Counted from the stretch's first letter, positions 32,977-44,134 are shown. The stretch is 64,000 nt of DNA from Bolinopsis microptera (GCF_026151205.1 NC_087080.1:1351879-1415878), one strand, 5' to 3'. Made by a program: numbers and translations. The notes: a model not told the origin generated them from the sequence alone.

Positions 32977-35040
32977 TCACCGATTTTCTGTCTCAGCTAA
33001 TACTTGATTTGAAAGTTCCCGATCCTCTTGTACTCTTATATGTTCCATCTGTATGACATCTAGATCATTGTTCCCGCTCTGTATGTCTTCACTCCTTGAC
33101 TGAATGAATCTTGCAACGGAAGACATAACTGCAGAGATACTTAACCTGATAAGTCTTTTTACCTCCCCCAACTTTCTGCCTAGGAACTCTGCTAATGTTT
33201 TTTCGTATATCAGCGGGTTGATAACAGAGTTAAGTGGAAGAGCTATCATCGCATACGTCACATACCAGTCAGTAGCATCGAAAAATTCAAGATTATGCAT
33301 ACCGCTTATAACAATGAATGGTACCCAGCAAAGGAAATCAGTCGCAACAATAAGAGTAATTTTATTCTGTATAGACCTATTTTCCCTAACTCTTTCTGGG
33401 TTATGACGCTGTCCTGATCTCCGTGAAGAAATCCTTGTCTGGATATAAATAACTATGTAGCAAACAGAAATGATGATGAAGCAGACTAAGTTCACACCAA
33501 GCATAAGCCAAACTACTGGATCTCCTTTTTGATCAGTTATGTCTGCTATATTTTGTATCGTTTGTCTGATTCTTCTTGCATCGTCACTCCGAACAAAGTA
33601 CTTGAATAAGCAAACACCGTCATTACCATAGAAATGAACTGGACGTCTACTCAAAAGTCCATGTTGCTGAGTGAACATACCGTCCACCTTATCACTGATT
33701 TGTTTCCAGGTTAAATCCATAGTGATGTTACTGTTAGTGGTATTGTAATGTGCTTGAAGAACTTTAACATGTTTCTCTTTGTTGGGGAAGCCAATGAACA
33801 CTTTGTAGGCGGGGTCATAGTACATTCCTTGTACAAAATATTCCTCTAATGAAGGCATTAATGGTGTAACAGCTATAGCTAGTGAAGCAGTGATAATACC
33901 CGTTACCAAGAAACCAACCTTGATGACGGAATTTCTGTTAACAGGGCGTGGAATACTCATTTTCTTGAAAGTGAGCTTGTGCATTCTTATGATACTCAAG
34001 GATGCCATTGCAAAAAGGGACAGTTGTGATCCAACTGTGCTGATGACCCCTAATATGGAGCATGCTGTTCCGGTGTACCATTCGGGTTGATGTCTGCAAA
34101 ACCCGTTCCCATATACAAAACTATCATAGAAAGACAACATAATCAAGTATAATCCAATAAATAGATCCCCTGATCCGATAAGACTGACCATTGCCTTATT
34201 AGTTAACATACTTCTAGTCCCACTATCCTGAAGAGTTTTCAGCCCACAGAATACGGTGTACGAGTTGAAGATCAATGCTAGTACACCCATGACCCAGCAC
34301 AATACTTGCAGTATCCAGTTTTTAAGTATTCTTTTCTCACAAGTGCTATTGCATTCGTCTGAAAGGTCAAAGCAATCATACATACCATCACATACCTGTG
34401 ATAAGGGAATAAACTGATGTTTAGTTGAGTTTAACGTGTTTTCACATATCATACTATTTGAACAGGGTAACTCGTCACTCATGTCCCCGCAATCATTTAC
34501 GAGATCGCACACTTGCTTGTATTCAATACATTGACTATTATTGCATTGGAAATAGTCCTGGTGAAATTGGCCTTCTTTCGATTTTGTAACAAACGTTAGA
34601 AAAGAGTTGTTAGCAAGCGTATATACTCGGTCAGGATATTGTCCAGGACATGAATTGTACAACAATGTTCTGTTTTTATTTAGAGGACATGGGGCATCTG
34701 AACATAGATCCATGCAACTGAGAAACAGGTAATATTCACCAAACAAATATCTGCAATTAACCTTTGAGGTCGGAACGATTAACTCTGACTTTGTAATTCC
34801 GAATACATCAATCCTGGGTAGTATGAATTCTTTTACTTCACAGTTGGAGTCACTGCATACATTTCGCAATCCTCCGTGATAAAAAGCGGTCTTATTGATC
34901 GTTGGGATCAAATCTCTAGCGATCCTACAAACCCCATTCTCTGCACCGTCACCACACGTCTCCACTCCATCACAAAGTTGTTCGAATTGAACGTATGGTT
35001 TATCACCTTTTAGACACAGATAGACGTTATCGCAAGTTGA
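32977..35040 (-). CDS. LDLa-containing class A GPCR, C-terminal part (relaxin-receptor/GRL101-like)
   Basis: This frame is open from 35040 to the stop at 32977. Its first ~20 residues complete an LDLa-type module (CDGVETCGDG). Counting from the GTG at 34965, two LDLa modules follow at residues ~139-168 (CDLVNDCGDMSDELPC) and ~174-205 (CDGMYDCFDLSDEC). Seven helices follow: TM1 ~217-239 (WVMGVLALIFNSYTVF), TM2 around SLIGSGDLFIGLYLIML, TM3 ending in SIIRMHKL where DRY would be, TM4 (VGFLVTGIITASLAIAV), TM5 (LMLGVNLVCFIIISVCYIVI), TM6 with CWVPF, and TM7 with NSVINPLIY. LDLa ectodomains on rhodopsin-like receptors are typical of relaxin-receptor/GRL101-type proteins in invertebrates, which act at the plasma membrane through G proteins; the ligand is unknown. 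There is no intron. It overlaps the upstream frame (35010-36785) by about 31 bases in a different frame, and the LDLa pattern is continuous across the shift, so both are parts of one gene. Confidence 0.9.
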   Translation of the reverse strand, partial: STCDNVYLCLKGDKPYVQFEQLCDGVETCGDGAENGVCRIARDLIPTINKTAFYHGGLRNVCSDSNCEVKEFILPRIDVFGITKSELIVPTSKVNCRYLFGEYYLFLSCMDLCSDAPCPLNKNRTLLYNSCPGQYPDRVYTLANNSFLTFVTKSKEGQFHQDYFQCNNSQCIEYKQVCDLVNDCGDMSDELPCSNSMICENTLNSTKHQFIPLSQVCDGMYDCFDLSDECNSTCEKRILKNWILQVLCWVMGVLALIFNSYTVFCGLKTLQDSGTRSMLTNKAMVSLIGSGDLFIGLYLIMLSFYDSFVYGNGFCRHQPEWYTGTACSILGVISTVGSQLSLFAMASLSIIRMHKLTFKKMSIPRPVNRNSVIKVGFLVTGIITASLAIAVTPLMPSLEEYFVQGMYYDPAYKVFIGFPNKEKHVKVLQAHYNTTNSNITMDLTWKQISDKVDGMFTQQHGLLSRRPVHFYGNDGVCLFKYFVRSDDARRIRQTIQNIADITDQKGDPVVWLMLGVNLVCFIIISVCYIVIYIQTRISSRRSGQRHNPERVRENRSIQNKITLIVATDFLCWVPFIVISGMHNLEFFDATDWYVTYAMIALPLNSVINPLIYEKTLAEFLGRKLGEVKRLIRLSISAVMSSVARFIQSRSEDIQSGNNDLDVIQMEHIRVQEDRELSNQVLAETENR

Positions 35041-36785
35041 TCACTTTCTTTAAAACGAGAGGTTATAGTTTGATTGTCACAGAAATAAAAATCCTCAGCC
35101 TGTTCATCTAACCCGTCCATACAATCCAACTGATTGTCCATTATCCAAGAAACTGGTATTCCGAACATATTTATTTCTAAGTTAAACCTACGGACACATT
35201 GAAATTCCTTCGTCATGTATTCACACATGTCATGAAGTTCGTCACTTCCATCAGTACAATCCCACACTCCGTCACACATCCTGTGTTTGTGTAGTCTGCA
35301 ATCAGTGGAAGTAGACGGTGATATACAACTGTTTTGAATGTCATCGTCACATAACTTTACTGGTAACCTAGCCCATTCATCATATTCATAACACTCCATT
35401 TGCTTAGAAACACTCGACAAATACCCATTAATATGACAATACCCCCCTACTCGCTCTATATCAGAACAGTTAGTCTGATCTAGATAGTTGAGACAGTATG
35501 GAAAGATTTGCTTCTGTATATCAAATACTGGGCACCTAGTATAGTTCAATATAGGTACTGTTCTAATCTTGTTATACCACACTTTACGTTGGTAGTGTGT
35601 ACACGTGTGTGGGGTAGTTTCAGTTACTTTACAGTCCTGTTCATCCTCTTCTTTAGCACAGTAATTGTATCCGTTACATATACTATGTACAGGAACATAC
35701 TCCTTCTTCCCCTCATATGTGCAGTTAAATCCGTATTTATACCCGTTACAATCACTTTCATCTATACACTTGTCAGTGTCTTCACATTTATCATTACAGA
35801 GACTAGTTCCAGTGTACTGTTGTGGGTCATGCTTTACAGAACAAACATTATCTACACTACAGTTCTTATCACATCTCTTATATGTGTTATTGCAAAACAA
35901 GCCTCCACACAGCACATCCGTGTTTGTTATTTCTGTGTTGAACCCACATGCCTGATACACGTGGGAATCGTTTTCACACACTGAAGTGACCCTGTCAAAC
36001 CGAGATATTATATCATCACTAAAATCTTCATTTTCAAAGTACACATCAGAGTGGGTACACTTGAAGTTGTATCGTTTTTTCTCTTCATTGAAATACACAT
36101 TTTTCAGAAACCCGCCTACTGTTGTTACTGTACAATTTTCTCCTGATTTTCTCAGTTCGCTTACTATACTGTAGTTTACACAGTTAGAACAAGAGCAGTA
36201 CCTAGCCGTGTTACCACACATACCACCCCACCTGTAACTACAACACGGGTTCTCCCCATCAGGGTTACACTCAGCAGGACTGTTATCAGGGAGGGGATAC
36301 CTACTACCACATCCACCGTCATACCTCCACTTTATCTTACCTCCTGATTCTCTCCAGTCCCTATATATAACACTGTAGTCTATACAGTAATAACAAGAGC
36401 AGTGATCAGCCGTGTTACCACACCGCCACTGACTACAACACGGGTTCTCCCCATCAGGGTCACACTGAGCAGGACTGTTATCAGGGAGGGGATACTGAAT
36501 ACCACATCTACCGTCAGATCTCCACTTTCTCTTACCTCCTGATTCTCTCCAGTCCCTATATATAACACTGTAGTCTACACAGTCAGTACAAGAGCAGTGA
36601 TTAGTCGTGTTACTACACACACCACGCAACCAGTCACTACAACACGGGTACTCCCCGTCAGGGTCACACTGAGCAGGACTGTTATCAGGGAGGCGATAAT
36701 CTCTACCACATTTACCGTCAGATCTCCACTTTCTCTTACCTCCTGATAGAGTGAAGTATTGTACACTTAGTACTATTTGTATTGT
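35010..36785 (-). CDS. N-terminal extracellular part of the same receptor gene: hevein-like Cys repeats and LDLa modules
   Basis: The frame is open from 36785 (a stop precedes it at 36786-36788) to a stop at 35010. Four Cys-rich repeats of ~60 residues come first, each of the form CGxxYPLPDNSPAQCDPDGE, then NPCCS...CGNTxxHCSC, resembling a hevein/chitin-binding-1-like repeat seen in several marine invertebrates. A middle region has many cysteines (CGGLFCNNTYKRCDKNC). LDLa-type modules follow (CIDESDCNGYKYGFNC; HRMCDGVWDCTDGSDELHDM; DNQLDCMDGLDEQ). No clear signal peptide is in frame: upstream of the first repeat is a short hydrophobic stretch (IQIVLSVQYFTLSGG) but no ATG, so the true start may lie in another exon. 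The frame ends where LDLa cysteines continue in the frame of 32977-35040, pointing to a one-base deletion at about 35010-35040. The ~180-bp repeat units around 36180-36760 are highly alike, so expansion was recent. Confidence 0.8.
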   Translation of the reverse strand, partial: TIQIVLSVQYFTLSGGKRKWRSDGKCGRDYRLPDNSPAQCDPDGEYPCCSDWLRGVCSNTTNHCSCTDCVDYSVIYRDWRESGGKRKWRSDGRCGIQYPLPDNSPAQCDPDGENPCCSQWRCGNTADHCSCYYCIDYSVIYRDWRESGGKIKWRYDGGCGSRYPLPDNSPAECNPDGENPCCSYRWGGMCGNTARYCSCSNCVNYSIVSELRKSGENCTVTTVGGFLKNVYFNEEKKRYNFKCTHSDVYFENEDFSDDIISRFDRVTSVCENDSHVYQACGFNTEITNTDVLCGGLFCNNTYKRCDKNCSVDNVCSVKHDPQQYTGTSLCNDKCEDTDKCIDESDCNGYKYGFNCTYEGKKEYVPVHSICNGYNYCAKEEDEQDCKVTETTPHTCTHYQRKVWYNKIRTVPILNYTRCPVFDIQKQIFPYCLNYLDQTNCSDIERVGGYCHINGYLSSVSKQMECYEYDEWARLPVKLCDDDIQNSCISPSTSTDCRLHKHRMCDGVWDCTDGSDELHDMCEYMTKEFQCVRRFNLEINMFGIPVSWIMDNQLDCMDGLDEQAEDFYFCDNQTITSRFKESDQLAITSICV

Positions 36786-36897
36786 TTATATTGTCAACAT
36801 ATGTATTGACGTATAACTCATTTAATCATTGTGACTAATTTGTTCTCATATAATGTCGGTGTAGGGGGAAATTCAAACAAACCACTATCAGTAGTTA

Positions 36898-37160
36898 ACA
36901 TGGTTACACCACTGCTACTAGTTACCATGGTTACACCACTGCTACTAGTTACCATGGTTACACCACTGCTACTAGTTACCATGGTTACACCACTGCTACT
37001 AGTTACCATGGTAACACCACTGCTAATAGTTACCATGGTTACACCACTGCTACTAGTTACCATGGGTAAACCACTGCTACTAGTTATTATGGTTACACCA
37101 CTGCTACTAGTTACCATGGTTACACCACTGCTACTAGTTACCATGGGTAAACCACTATCA
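36898..37160. repeat. 27-bp minisatellite with a perfect X-box palindrome
   Basis: About nine units of GGTTACACCACTGCTACTAG plus TTACCAT, one of which contains GTTACCATGGTAAC (37002-37015), a perfect palindrome fitting the RFX consensus. Stop-free frames on both strands are caused by the 27-bp period. Confidence 0.95.
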
Positions 37161-39071
37161 CCTTGTTTAAAAATTTTGATCGGTTTAAAGGACCAGTTAA
37201 CTGAAAAAAAAGTTATCCTCATATTTTGACAGATTGTGACAAATAGCAAACTAAGCAACGAATCGAAATTCCTAAATCTCTAACTGCTCTCTAACGCGTG
37301 TAAATAGCGTTTGTATTATTTTGGCGATGACGTCATAAAGTCCCTTGCGCGCGCAGAGGAGCTCGTGACACTGTATTTTACAGGTAGAAAATGGACATAA
37401 TACAATGTTTTTCCCCGAATAACTCGAAAAGTAAGTAATTTAGGGTACATGTTGCTTCATAAGTTGTATATAAACATGGCCATTCTGCACAATTTGCATA
37501 CATCCAAAAACCTTTAGGGCCTTCATAGCCCAATTTACCAGATACCCATAGTTTTGCATGATTTCTGGAACCGAAAATCAGTTTTTGGCCAATAACTGAA
37601 AAAGTAAGCACTTTAAGGCATATGTTTGTTCGTAAGTCATATATTAATATGCTAATTGCGGTTCTTTTGCACCCTGTCTAAAGACTCTATCACGATCTTA
37701 TCGAAAATGGGCTCAGCACCACGCCCAAAATGGTTTTTGGCGAATTTCTCGAAAAGTAAGGATTTTAGGCCATGTGTTGCTCAATAACTCTATATAAACA
37801 TGCATATGCGGCTTCGTTTAAGCCTATTTTGAAGTCTCTACGACCTTCAGAAGCAAGGGGTCGGTTAAGTTATTGGGTCAATATGGGCGTGGCCCTCCTG
37901 GGTTTTCTCCACGGTCAAAAAAATATCTCCAAACGAAAATCGTTTATTCATACCTTCGGGAAGGTCTGTGCAAAGTTTCGTGAGTATCTGAACATTTGCG
38001 GGTTCATTTCCATAAATGTCCATAAATGACTGGACTACACAACTTTAGAGTTAACTTTAGAGAAACTCATAAGTCATTTATCTCAAATTAAGCTGTTAGT
38101 GTCCATGATCAACCTATGGCGACAATGTTTTACGTGAAATGTAAAAATCAGGAGTAATATAAAAAGTGTATTTTCAGATTAAAGTGCTAGCTCATAGTTT
38201 TAGAATTGTATAGATTAACGTTGGTCGTTTAGCCATCTAACAATCGATCGTGCCGTAATATATGGCCAAAGAATAATAGGGTCTTGGAAATTCTATAGTT
38301 GTTCAGTGGGTCGATTGACTGAACACGTTTGCACTTGGTATTTAAACTTACCAGTAGTTTATTTATGTTATGTACCGATGATAATGCAATTAGGATAACA
38401 ACTAGGTAGGCCGTAAGTCTAATTCAAAACACACCGCACACGCGTACACTCCAATCAGTATTACTATTTGGTAGACCGGGTATTTTGGCGGGAATTCTGT
38501 TCCCATGGCACTGTTCTGATAGAAGCTACTTCTACTAATGGTCCCAGAGGAACGGCCGTAAAGTAGCCAGACTTCTTGTCTCCTATACTGGCTGACACAT
38601 GCCATGCGGACTAAAGTTAGAAATTTCGCTATGCTATAAATATATAATTGCCCTCGGAATTGAACAAACTCCTATTTATCTAGATCCTTTCTAAATTCGT
38701 TAGAGTTTCATGGACTGGGGAAAAATAATCGGTACAGTCTCCCTGCTTGTGTAACTAGCAATAAAAACAATCCAAAATTATCACATATGACATATAAGTT
38801 GTAATAGCAGAAACTTTCTAACCGTACATTCACCCGCCACTGTTCAAGAACCTATATCACTGTTTAAAATCATGACGTGAGCACTGTACATCAAATCAGC
38901 TATTCCTTTAGTTAGGATGATAGCCAAAACTATAAGGATTTTGGAGAACTAGGGAAATAGTCATAATTCTAAAATTTGAGTGAGTTACAGGTGTTTTATT
39001 GACAACGATAAACATTTGCAACGTATATTACGCTATGCCAGCGCGCACTGAGGGACTTTATGACGTCACGA

Positions 39072-40426
39072 CAGAGGCACATATTAGGTGCGGTAAAAAA
39101 ATCGAAATTATGCGGTACCGCACCCGACTATAAAGGTAAAATGTGCGGTAAGGTGCGGTAAGGTGCGGTAAATTTTTACCAATTATGCGGCAAATGTGCG
39201 GCGATTTTTTCGGGAATTGTGCAGTTTTCTTTTGCATTTTCTCAAGGACTTTGGAAATTCTAAACGTATAACCGCCGCTCTTATCAAAAATAGGTCTGTT
39301 TATGTGTTACTGAGGGTGTAGTTCTTTACTAAGACCATGATTGAACCTAATATTGAGATTCAGTTATCTGAGAACAGTGACTTGATCTGGTAGAGATCAG
39401 GAGACAGTTATTTGAAGACACCTCTTGATAGAGTCGATCAGATCCCATGCAGGTATCTTCTGTTTCTTGTGTGGTGAGTTTGATGATGGGTCACTGTCTG
39501 TACCTGTTCGTTTCTTTAGGAAACGGTCCATGACGTTGTGATGTGATAATGATATAGAGTAATCAGATGATGTGGTGAAGTTACGAATGATAACTGATAC
39601 ACTATAATCGAAGTACGGTAACGACGAGGGTTCCATAACGGCCTGGGTCACGGTCCCGAAAGGGCCTGGGTCAGGGTCCCGAAAGGGCCTGGGTAACGGT
39701 CCCGAAAGGGCCTGGGTCACGGTCCCGAAAGGGCCTCGGTCACGTGGCCTAAGCATGAGTTCCAAAAGGGCCTGGGTCAGGGTCCCGAAAGGGCCTGGGT
39801 AACGGTCCCGAAAGGGCCTGGGTCACGGTCCCGAAAGGGCCTCAGTCACGTGGCCTAAGCATGAGTTCCAAAAGGGCCTGGGTCACGGTCCCGAAAGGGC
39901 CTGGGTCAGGGTCCCGAAAGGGCCTGGGTAACGGTCCCGAAAGGGCCTGGGTCACGGTCCCGAAAGGGCCTCGGTCACGTGGTAACCGGGTCACGTGGCC
40001 TAAGTATGAGTTCCAAAAGGGCCTGAGTCACGGTCCCGAAAGGGCCTGGGTCAGGGTCCCGAAAGGGCCTGGGTCAGGGTCCCGAAAGGTCCTGAGTCAC
40101 GTGGTAACTGGGTCACGTGGCCTAGGTATGAGTTCCAAAAGGGCCTGGGTCACGGTCCCGAAAGGGCCTGGGTCAGGGTCCCGAAAGGGCCTGAGTCACT
40201 ATAAAAGGGCCCGACTTTTAACATATTTTGGTTTTTACACTCGAAAATCTTAACGCGAAAATTTCAAAATTATGCGAAATTACGCGGAAAATGCTAGATT
40301 ATGCGGAAATATGCAGATAATTACAAAATGTGCGGAAATGTGCGGAAAACAATAAATTATGCGGAAGTGTGCGGAAAACGGTAAATTGTGCGATCCCGCA
40401 CCCATCGCACCTAATATGTGCCCATG
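39072..40426. mobile_element. 1,355-bp hAT-type element nested in the TIR element
   Basis: The left end reads CAGAGGCACATATTAGGTGC and the inverse of the right end reads CATGGGCACATATTAGGTGC. Both are flanked by the identical octamer CGTCACGA (39064-39071 and 40427-40434). CA-starting TIRs with an 8-bp target duplication indicate hAT. Sub-terminal regions are rich in GTGCGGTA/ATGCGGAA motifs, as expected for transposase-binding repeats. A short minus-strand frame (39397-39522) reads MDRFLKKRTGTDSD followed by HKKQKIPAWDLIDSIKR, reminiscent of the N-terminus of hAT transposase-like proteins, but no catalytic core remains. Confidence 0.85.
39640..40205. repeat. ~24-bp minisatellite with higher-order structure inside the hAT element
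   Basis: The base unit is GGGCCTGGGTCACGGTCCCGAAA, with GGTAACGG and GGTCAGGG variants. Every three to five units an alternative unit (TCACGTGGCCTAAGCATGAG then TTCCAAAA) intervenes, giving a higher-order period of about 120-150 bp. CACGTG and GGTCCCGAAAGGGCC are palindromic. Confidence 0.93.
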
Positions 40427-40585
40427 CGTCACGAGGCCACAGCTTATTATTGCAATAACACGCGTTACACGTACGCTAGAGAGTTGGTTCTTTCGGCGAT
40501 ACGATTCTTTACCGGTTTGTCACAGCTGATTTAAATCTTAGCCAAATTGGAGACTACAAATTTTTCAGTTAACTGGTCCTTTAAA

Positions 40586-42680
40586 TGGCAGTTTCAAATA
40601 GATTATTTTCATACAATCTTGTTAACCTGCTTTGAAATACTTTCAATAAAAATAATCTAATCAAATTATGAAATAATTTTGATCTAACAATTGATATCAG
40701 TACATCAGTACAGCCGTGGCCGATAACACTTGATCGAGCATGGAAGTGAAAGAACATAATATTGCTAACCAATAATTTGTCTTTTGTGGCGATCACTACC
40801 GAAGTCTTTCACAGCTCTGGGTGCAGTTCCGTTTTCTGAAACATGAATGATCAACAACTGCGTGTATAAATACGGATTTACAAGGGCGTAGCCAGGACTT
40901 TTGATAGGGGGAGGAGCTCTATCTTAATCAGAATCAATCTGGAGACAGTCATTTCAAGCTTAAGTGTACAAATTAGCAGTAGGCTGGTTCTGATGTTCAA
41001 TTACATTACTAGTGTATAACCCGTGCCTACAGCCGGGACTACAATATCACAGTTGAAATTCAAAGGTATAAAATCGCCTATTATATTCGGAAACACGCAA
41101 TACAATTTCGTAGTTAAAACGGTGCGAAAGTACAAACTCGCTCAGTCCAAGCACACCGCAATTTAGTGCCCTTCGCGTCTCTCTATATCTAAAAGTAATA
41201 CTTGATAGTAATCTTGAGTCAACTGTCAAATTAACCTAATCATATTGCAAATCTGTTATGAAGGGGAGAGAGAACGAGAATGGGAGAAAGTAAAGTGAGA
41301 CACTTTAGAAACACCTTTGCGTCACAAAATGATCAATTATACATTAAACCACTTACCACCGACCCGAATTTTGAAAAATCTTGTTTAAATTACTCCTCCA
41401 GATCCAGTCTTAACCCTTTAAATTTCGATTGGCAATAATAAATAAGCTTACGTAGCTTCGGAAACATCTGAAAAGAACCTATAAGACTGAGCATCAATTC
41501 TCGCCAATTTTGAAAATTCAAGCAAATGGGGATATTCAAAAAGTTTAGATATCTGTGATCAGATCGACACAATACCGTAGAAATATATTTCGTAAGCTCC
41601 TTAAAACAACTCTTCCAGATCCAGTCTTACCCTTTAATTGGCCATAACCATAGCTGAAGTAACTCAGATATGTCCGATTAGACCTCCTAAACTGGCCTCC
41701 AGCCGACATTTTAAAAATTGAAGCAAATGGAGGTTTTCAAAGGGTGCCAGGATGTCTCTCGACAACATACCGTACAAATTATTTCATACGCCCTAAAATT
41801 ACTTCTCTATGATCTAAGTACCTTACTTTCAATTGGACATATCTCAACAGCAGAAGTACTTCCTGATACTATCGATTAGAACTTATATAAGACTGGCCTC
41901 CAAGCTCCCACATTTTTTCATCAGACTTTATTTGCTAAAAAAGTTAAGATTGATAGAAGGTGGTAGTGAAATTGAAGATGGGTAGGTAGGTAGGTAGGTT
42001 TTTTCGGATTAGTGTCACGTGTCACAAAAGGAAACATGCAATCAAACCCTCCTAATGCGTTATTTGAATGCTAATTCTCCGCGTGAAGAGCAGTTCTGGT
42101 ATCGTGCCATGGTTCTATGTTAAACCCTCCGCTACGTATTGCAGGATTTGACGATTGATTGAATTGTACACTCAAATGCGCGGCGCAAGCATACCATATG
42201 AATTATAATGTAATTGATTTGGAATAACAAGCGATTTCCCGGATCTTATAAATGTTTTAAGTAGTTCAAGCTTTTCTTTACCTTGATCAATGATCCTGAT
42301 GCGTACAAACATACTAACTTCTCGTTTTGTTAGTGAGTACTGGTGAAACCCACAGACTTGGCTCCCGATAATGATATTAGTGAATCCGTTAACAGTTTGA
42401 CCAAATATGCTGACGATATTAATGTTGAACATGATTGACGAGTGATTGATTTGTTATACGAAAGGGACATAAATGTAATTATGAGTTTACAATACTACTC
42501 CGGATTTTTACACGACTACCATTTTAATTTAATAAATCTAACACTTTTGTACACTTTTTAAACAACAATTCCTTCATGTAAGATGGCCTATATCTATATC
42601 CTACAAATACGATACTATAGCTATCCCCATGTCTAGTAGATTAGTTAAGTTAGTTAGTTAGGAAGTAAGTTTAGTAAGGT
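40586..42680. other. Non-coding DNA with diverged tandem units
   Basis: 41390-41930 contains three diverged ~210-bp tandem units sharing CCAGATCCAGTCTTA, TTGAAGCAAATGGRG-type and ACAAATACCGTA-like segments. 40885-40915 (GGGCGTAGCCAGGACTTTTG) resembles the end of a DNA transposon widespread in marine invertebrates. No gene is recognised; small minus-strand frames have no domains. Confidence 0.5.
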
Positions 42681-43200
42681 ATGTATGTGGAGACGGCCTA
42701 TCCCCGCAAGCCTCTAGTCGGATCCCTAGTGTTCCCCTACCGAGTACCTAAGTAGGAAGTGGAACATCCCTCACGGATAAGTAACGGACCCCAATTAATC
42801 TAGAAGCCTTAGTCCCTAAAACTCCCGCCGATTAATTGCGACCGTTGAACACCCGTAGTGACGAGGCCCAGGTACCGAGTAACCCCCTTTCTATTCCGAT
42901 CTACATCCCTGTATGAAGACGGCTGCCTACCCAAATACCGGAGGGAACCCTCAACACCAAGGGCCCTGTGTACTTAAGTGATAGATACCACAGATTAACA
43001 GCTGACCAATCCCCTAAGAGCTAGGACCACCTCCGAGTAAATTAAGGACAGCAATTCACCTAGACTATAAAGTCGTCTCCACCAATAAGGATAGAAATTC
43101 CCAGAACTCTCGAGCATCCCCGTAATTAAGGAATAGCGGCGTGCCGGACGAGTGGAAACCTCGCGGAGGACAGCATTATAAAGACTCATCAGAAGTCGTT
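42681..43200. other. GC-richer unclassified segment
   Basis: About 500 bases with distinctly higher GC (GACGGCCTATCCCCGCAAGC, GTGCCGGACGAGTGGAAACC) inside AT-rich DNA. There is no long frame. It may be the 5' end of a retroelement or a processed RNA, but I recognise neither. Confidence 0.35.
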
Positions 43201-44134
43201 TCAGCAGAATTATTTTTTATTTCAAAACATTCTAATTTTGATGTCAAAGATGACAGGGATAAGAAATAGTTAATGTGAGATTTTTAGAAGTTTGACATAA
43301 CATACGTGCCAGCACTGTAATCACACGGAAATATCGGTGAAAAAATCCAAAAATCGCCATATTCAGGTGCCCTAAAAACCATGTTTAAAATTGGAGTTAA
43401 AGATCTGAAACTTTGCTGGGCGTCTAGCCGATACCAAATCGACTGTTAAAAAAATTTCGTTTTCAGGAGTCATCGGAAATGGGTTTTCTAGAACCCAGTT
43501 TTACGAACAGTAGTCGGGACATCTATCTATGTATAGGTAACAATAATATATATATATATATCAGGGATAGACGCTTTGCCAATCAATAGATGTGAAATAC
43601 TTGGTGGGGAGGTGAAACACATTTGTTTATTTTAAATAGATGAGCACAATGTTACGGCAGGTTGAGGAGGATGAAACAACATTTTGTATTATAGAAGGCT
43701 TGTAACACATGTAACTCATTCTTGTTACCCCCCTTTGAAGGCCCCCCCCCCCGAATTATTTGCTGAACAACGCGCAAAACATAACCGAGGAAATCGACCT
43801 TCTTATTAACTCATTTTGATGACTGTTTCTGACCTAGAATTGCACGAAAAATCGATTAGCTAGGTTTCAGAACCTATAAACACATCCTCATCCCTCAAAA
43901 TTTGATGTTTTATGGTTGATACGAGCAACAAGCAACATATATTGTTGATCCTTCGGTTCTACTAGTGACCTAGGCATTAAGCTGACCCGACAGATCGAGA
44001 GCGAATCCTCACCTTAACTGATCAAACGGGTACTAACACAAATTTTCAGATATAAAATGTTTTCTTTGCGATACGTTTATTGGGGCCAGCTTGGCAACTT
44101 GAGTGAAGACCATAGTACGAAAACACACAGCAAG
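43201..44134. other. Non-coding DNA
   Basis: AT-rich, with a TATATA run (43550-43561), a C-run (43741-43752) and a diverged repeat of the AAAAATCGCCATATTCAGG type. No gene is recognised. Confidence 0.45.

Larger units (their letters stand above)
37184..40585. mobile_element. 3.4-kb non-autonomous DNA transposon with 25-bp TIRs, host of a nested insertion
   Basis: The left end (37184-37208) begins TTTAAAGGACCAGTTAACTG and the right end (40561-40585) is its exact inverse; a target duplication of TA, TTAA or TTTAAA is hidden in the palindromic TTTAAA. Sub-terminal regions are also inversely related: GACGTCATAAAGTCCC at about 37328 with GGGACTTTATGACGTC at about 39051, and ACGCGTG near each end. 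The interior at 37390-38030 holds three diverged tandem units of ~180 bp sharing AAAAGTAAG and TATATAAACATG. No transposase is present. Confidence 0.85.

Noticed and set aside
39397-39765. 122-codon minus-strand frame as a functional hAT gene
   Set aside because: Only ~40 codons resemble a transposase N-terminus; the rest is the translated minisatellite, and no catalytic core follows.
40885-41040. Possible complete DNA transposon starting at GGGCGTAGCCAGGACTTTTG
   Set aside because: The left end resembles a known type, but I could not find a convincing matching right end or target duplication, so it is mentioned only in the region note.
42681-43200. rRNA or snRNA gene fragment suggested by GC content
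   Set aside because: No conserved rRNA or snRNA core sequence was recognised.
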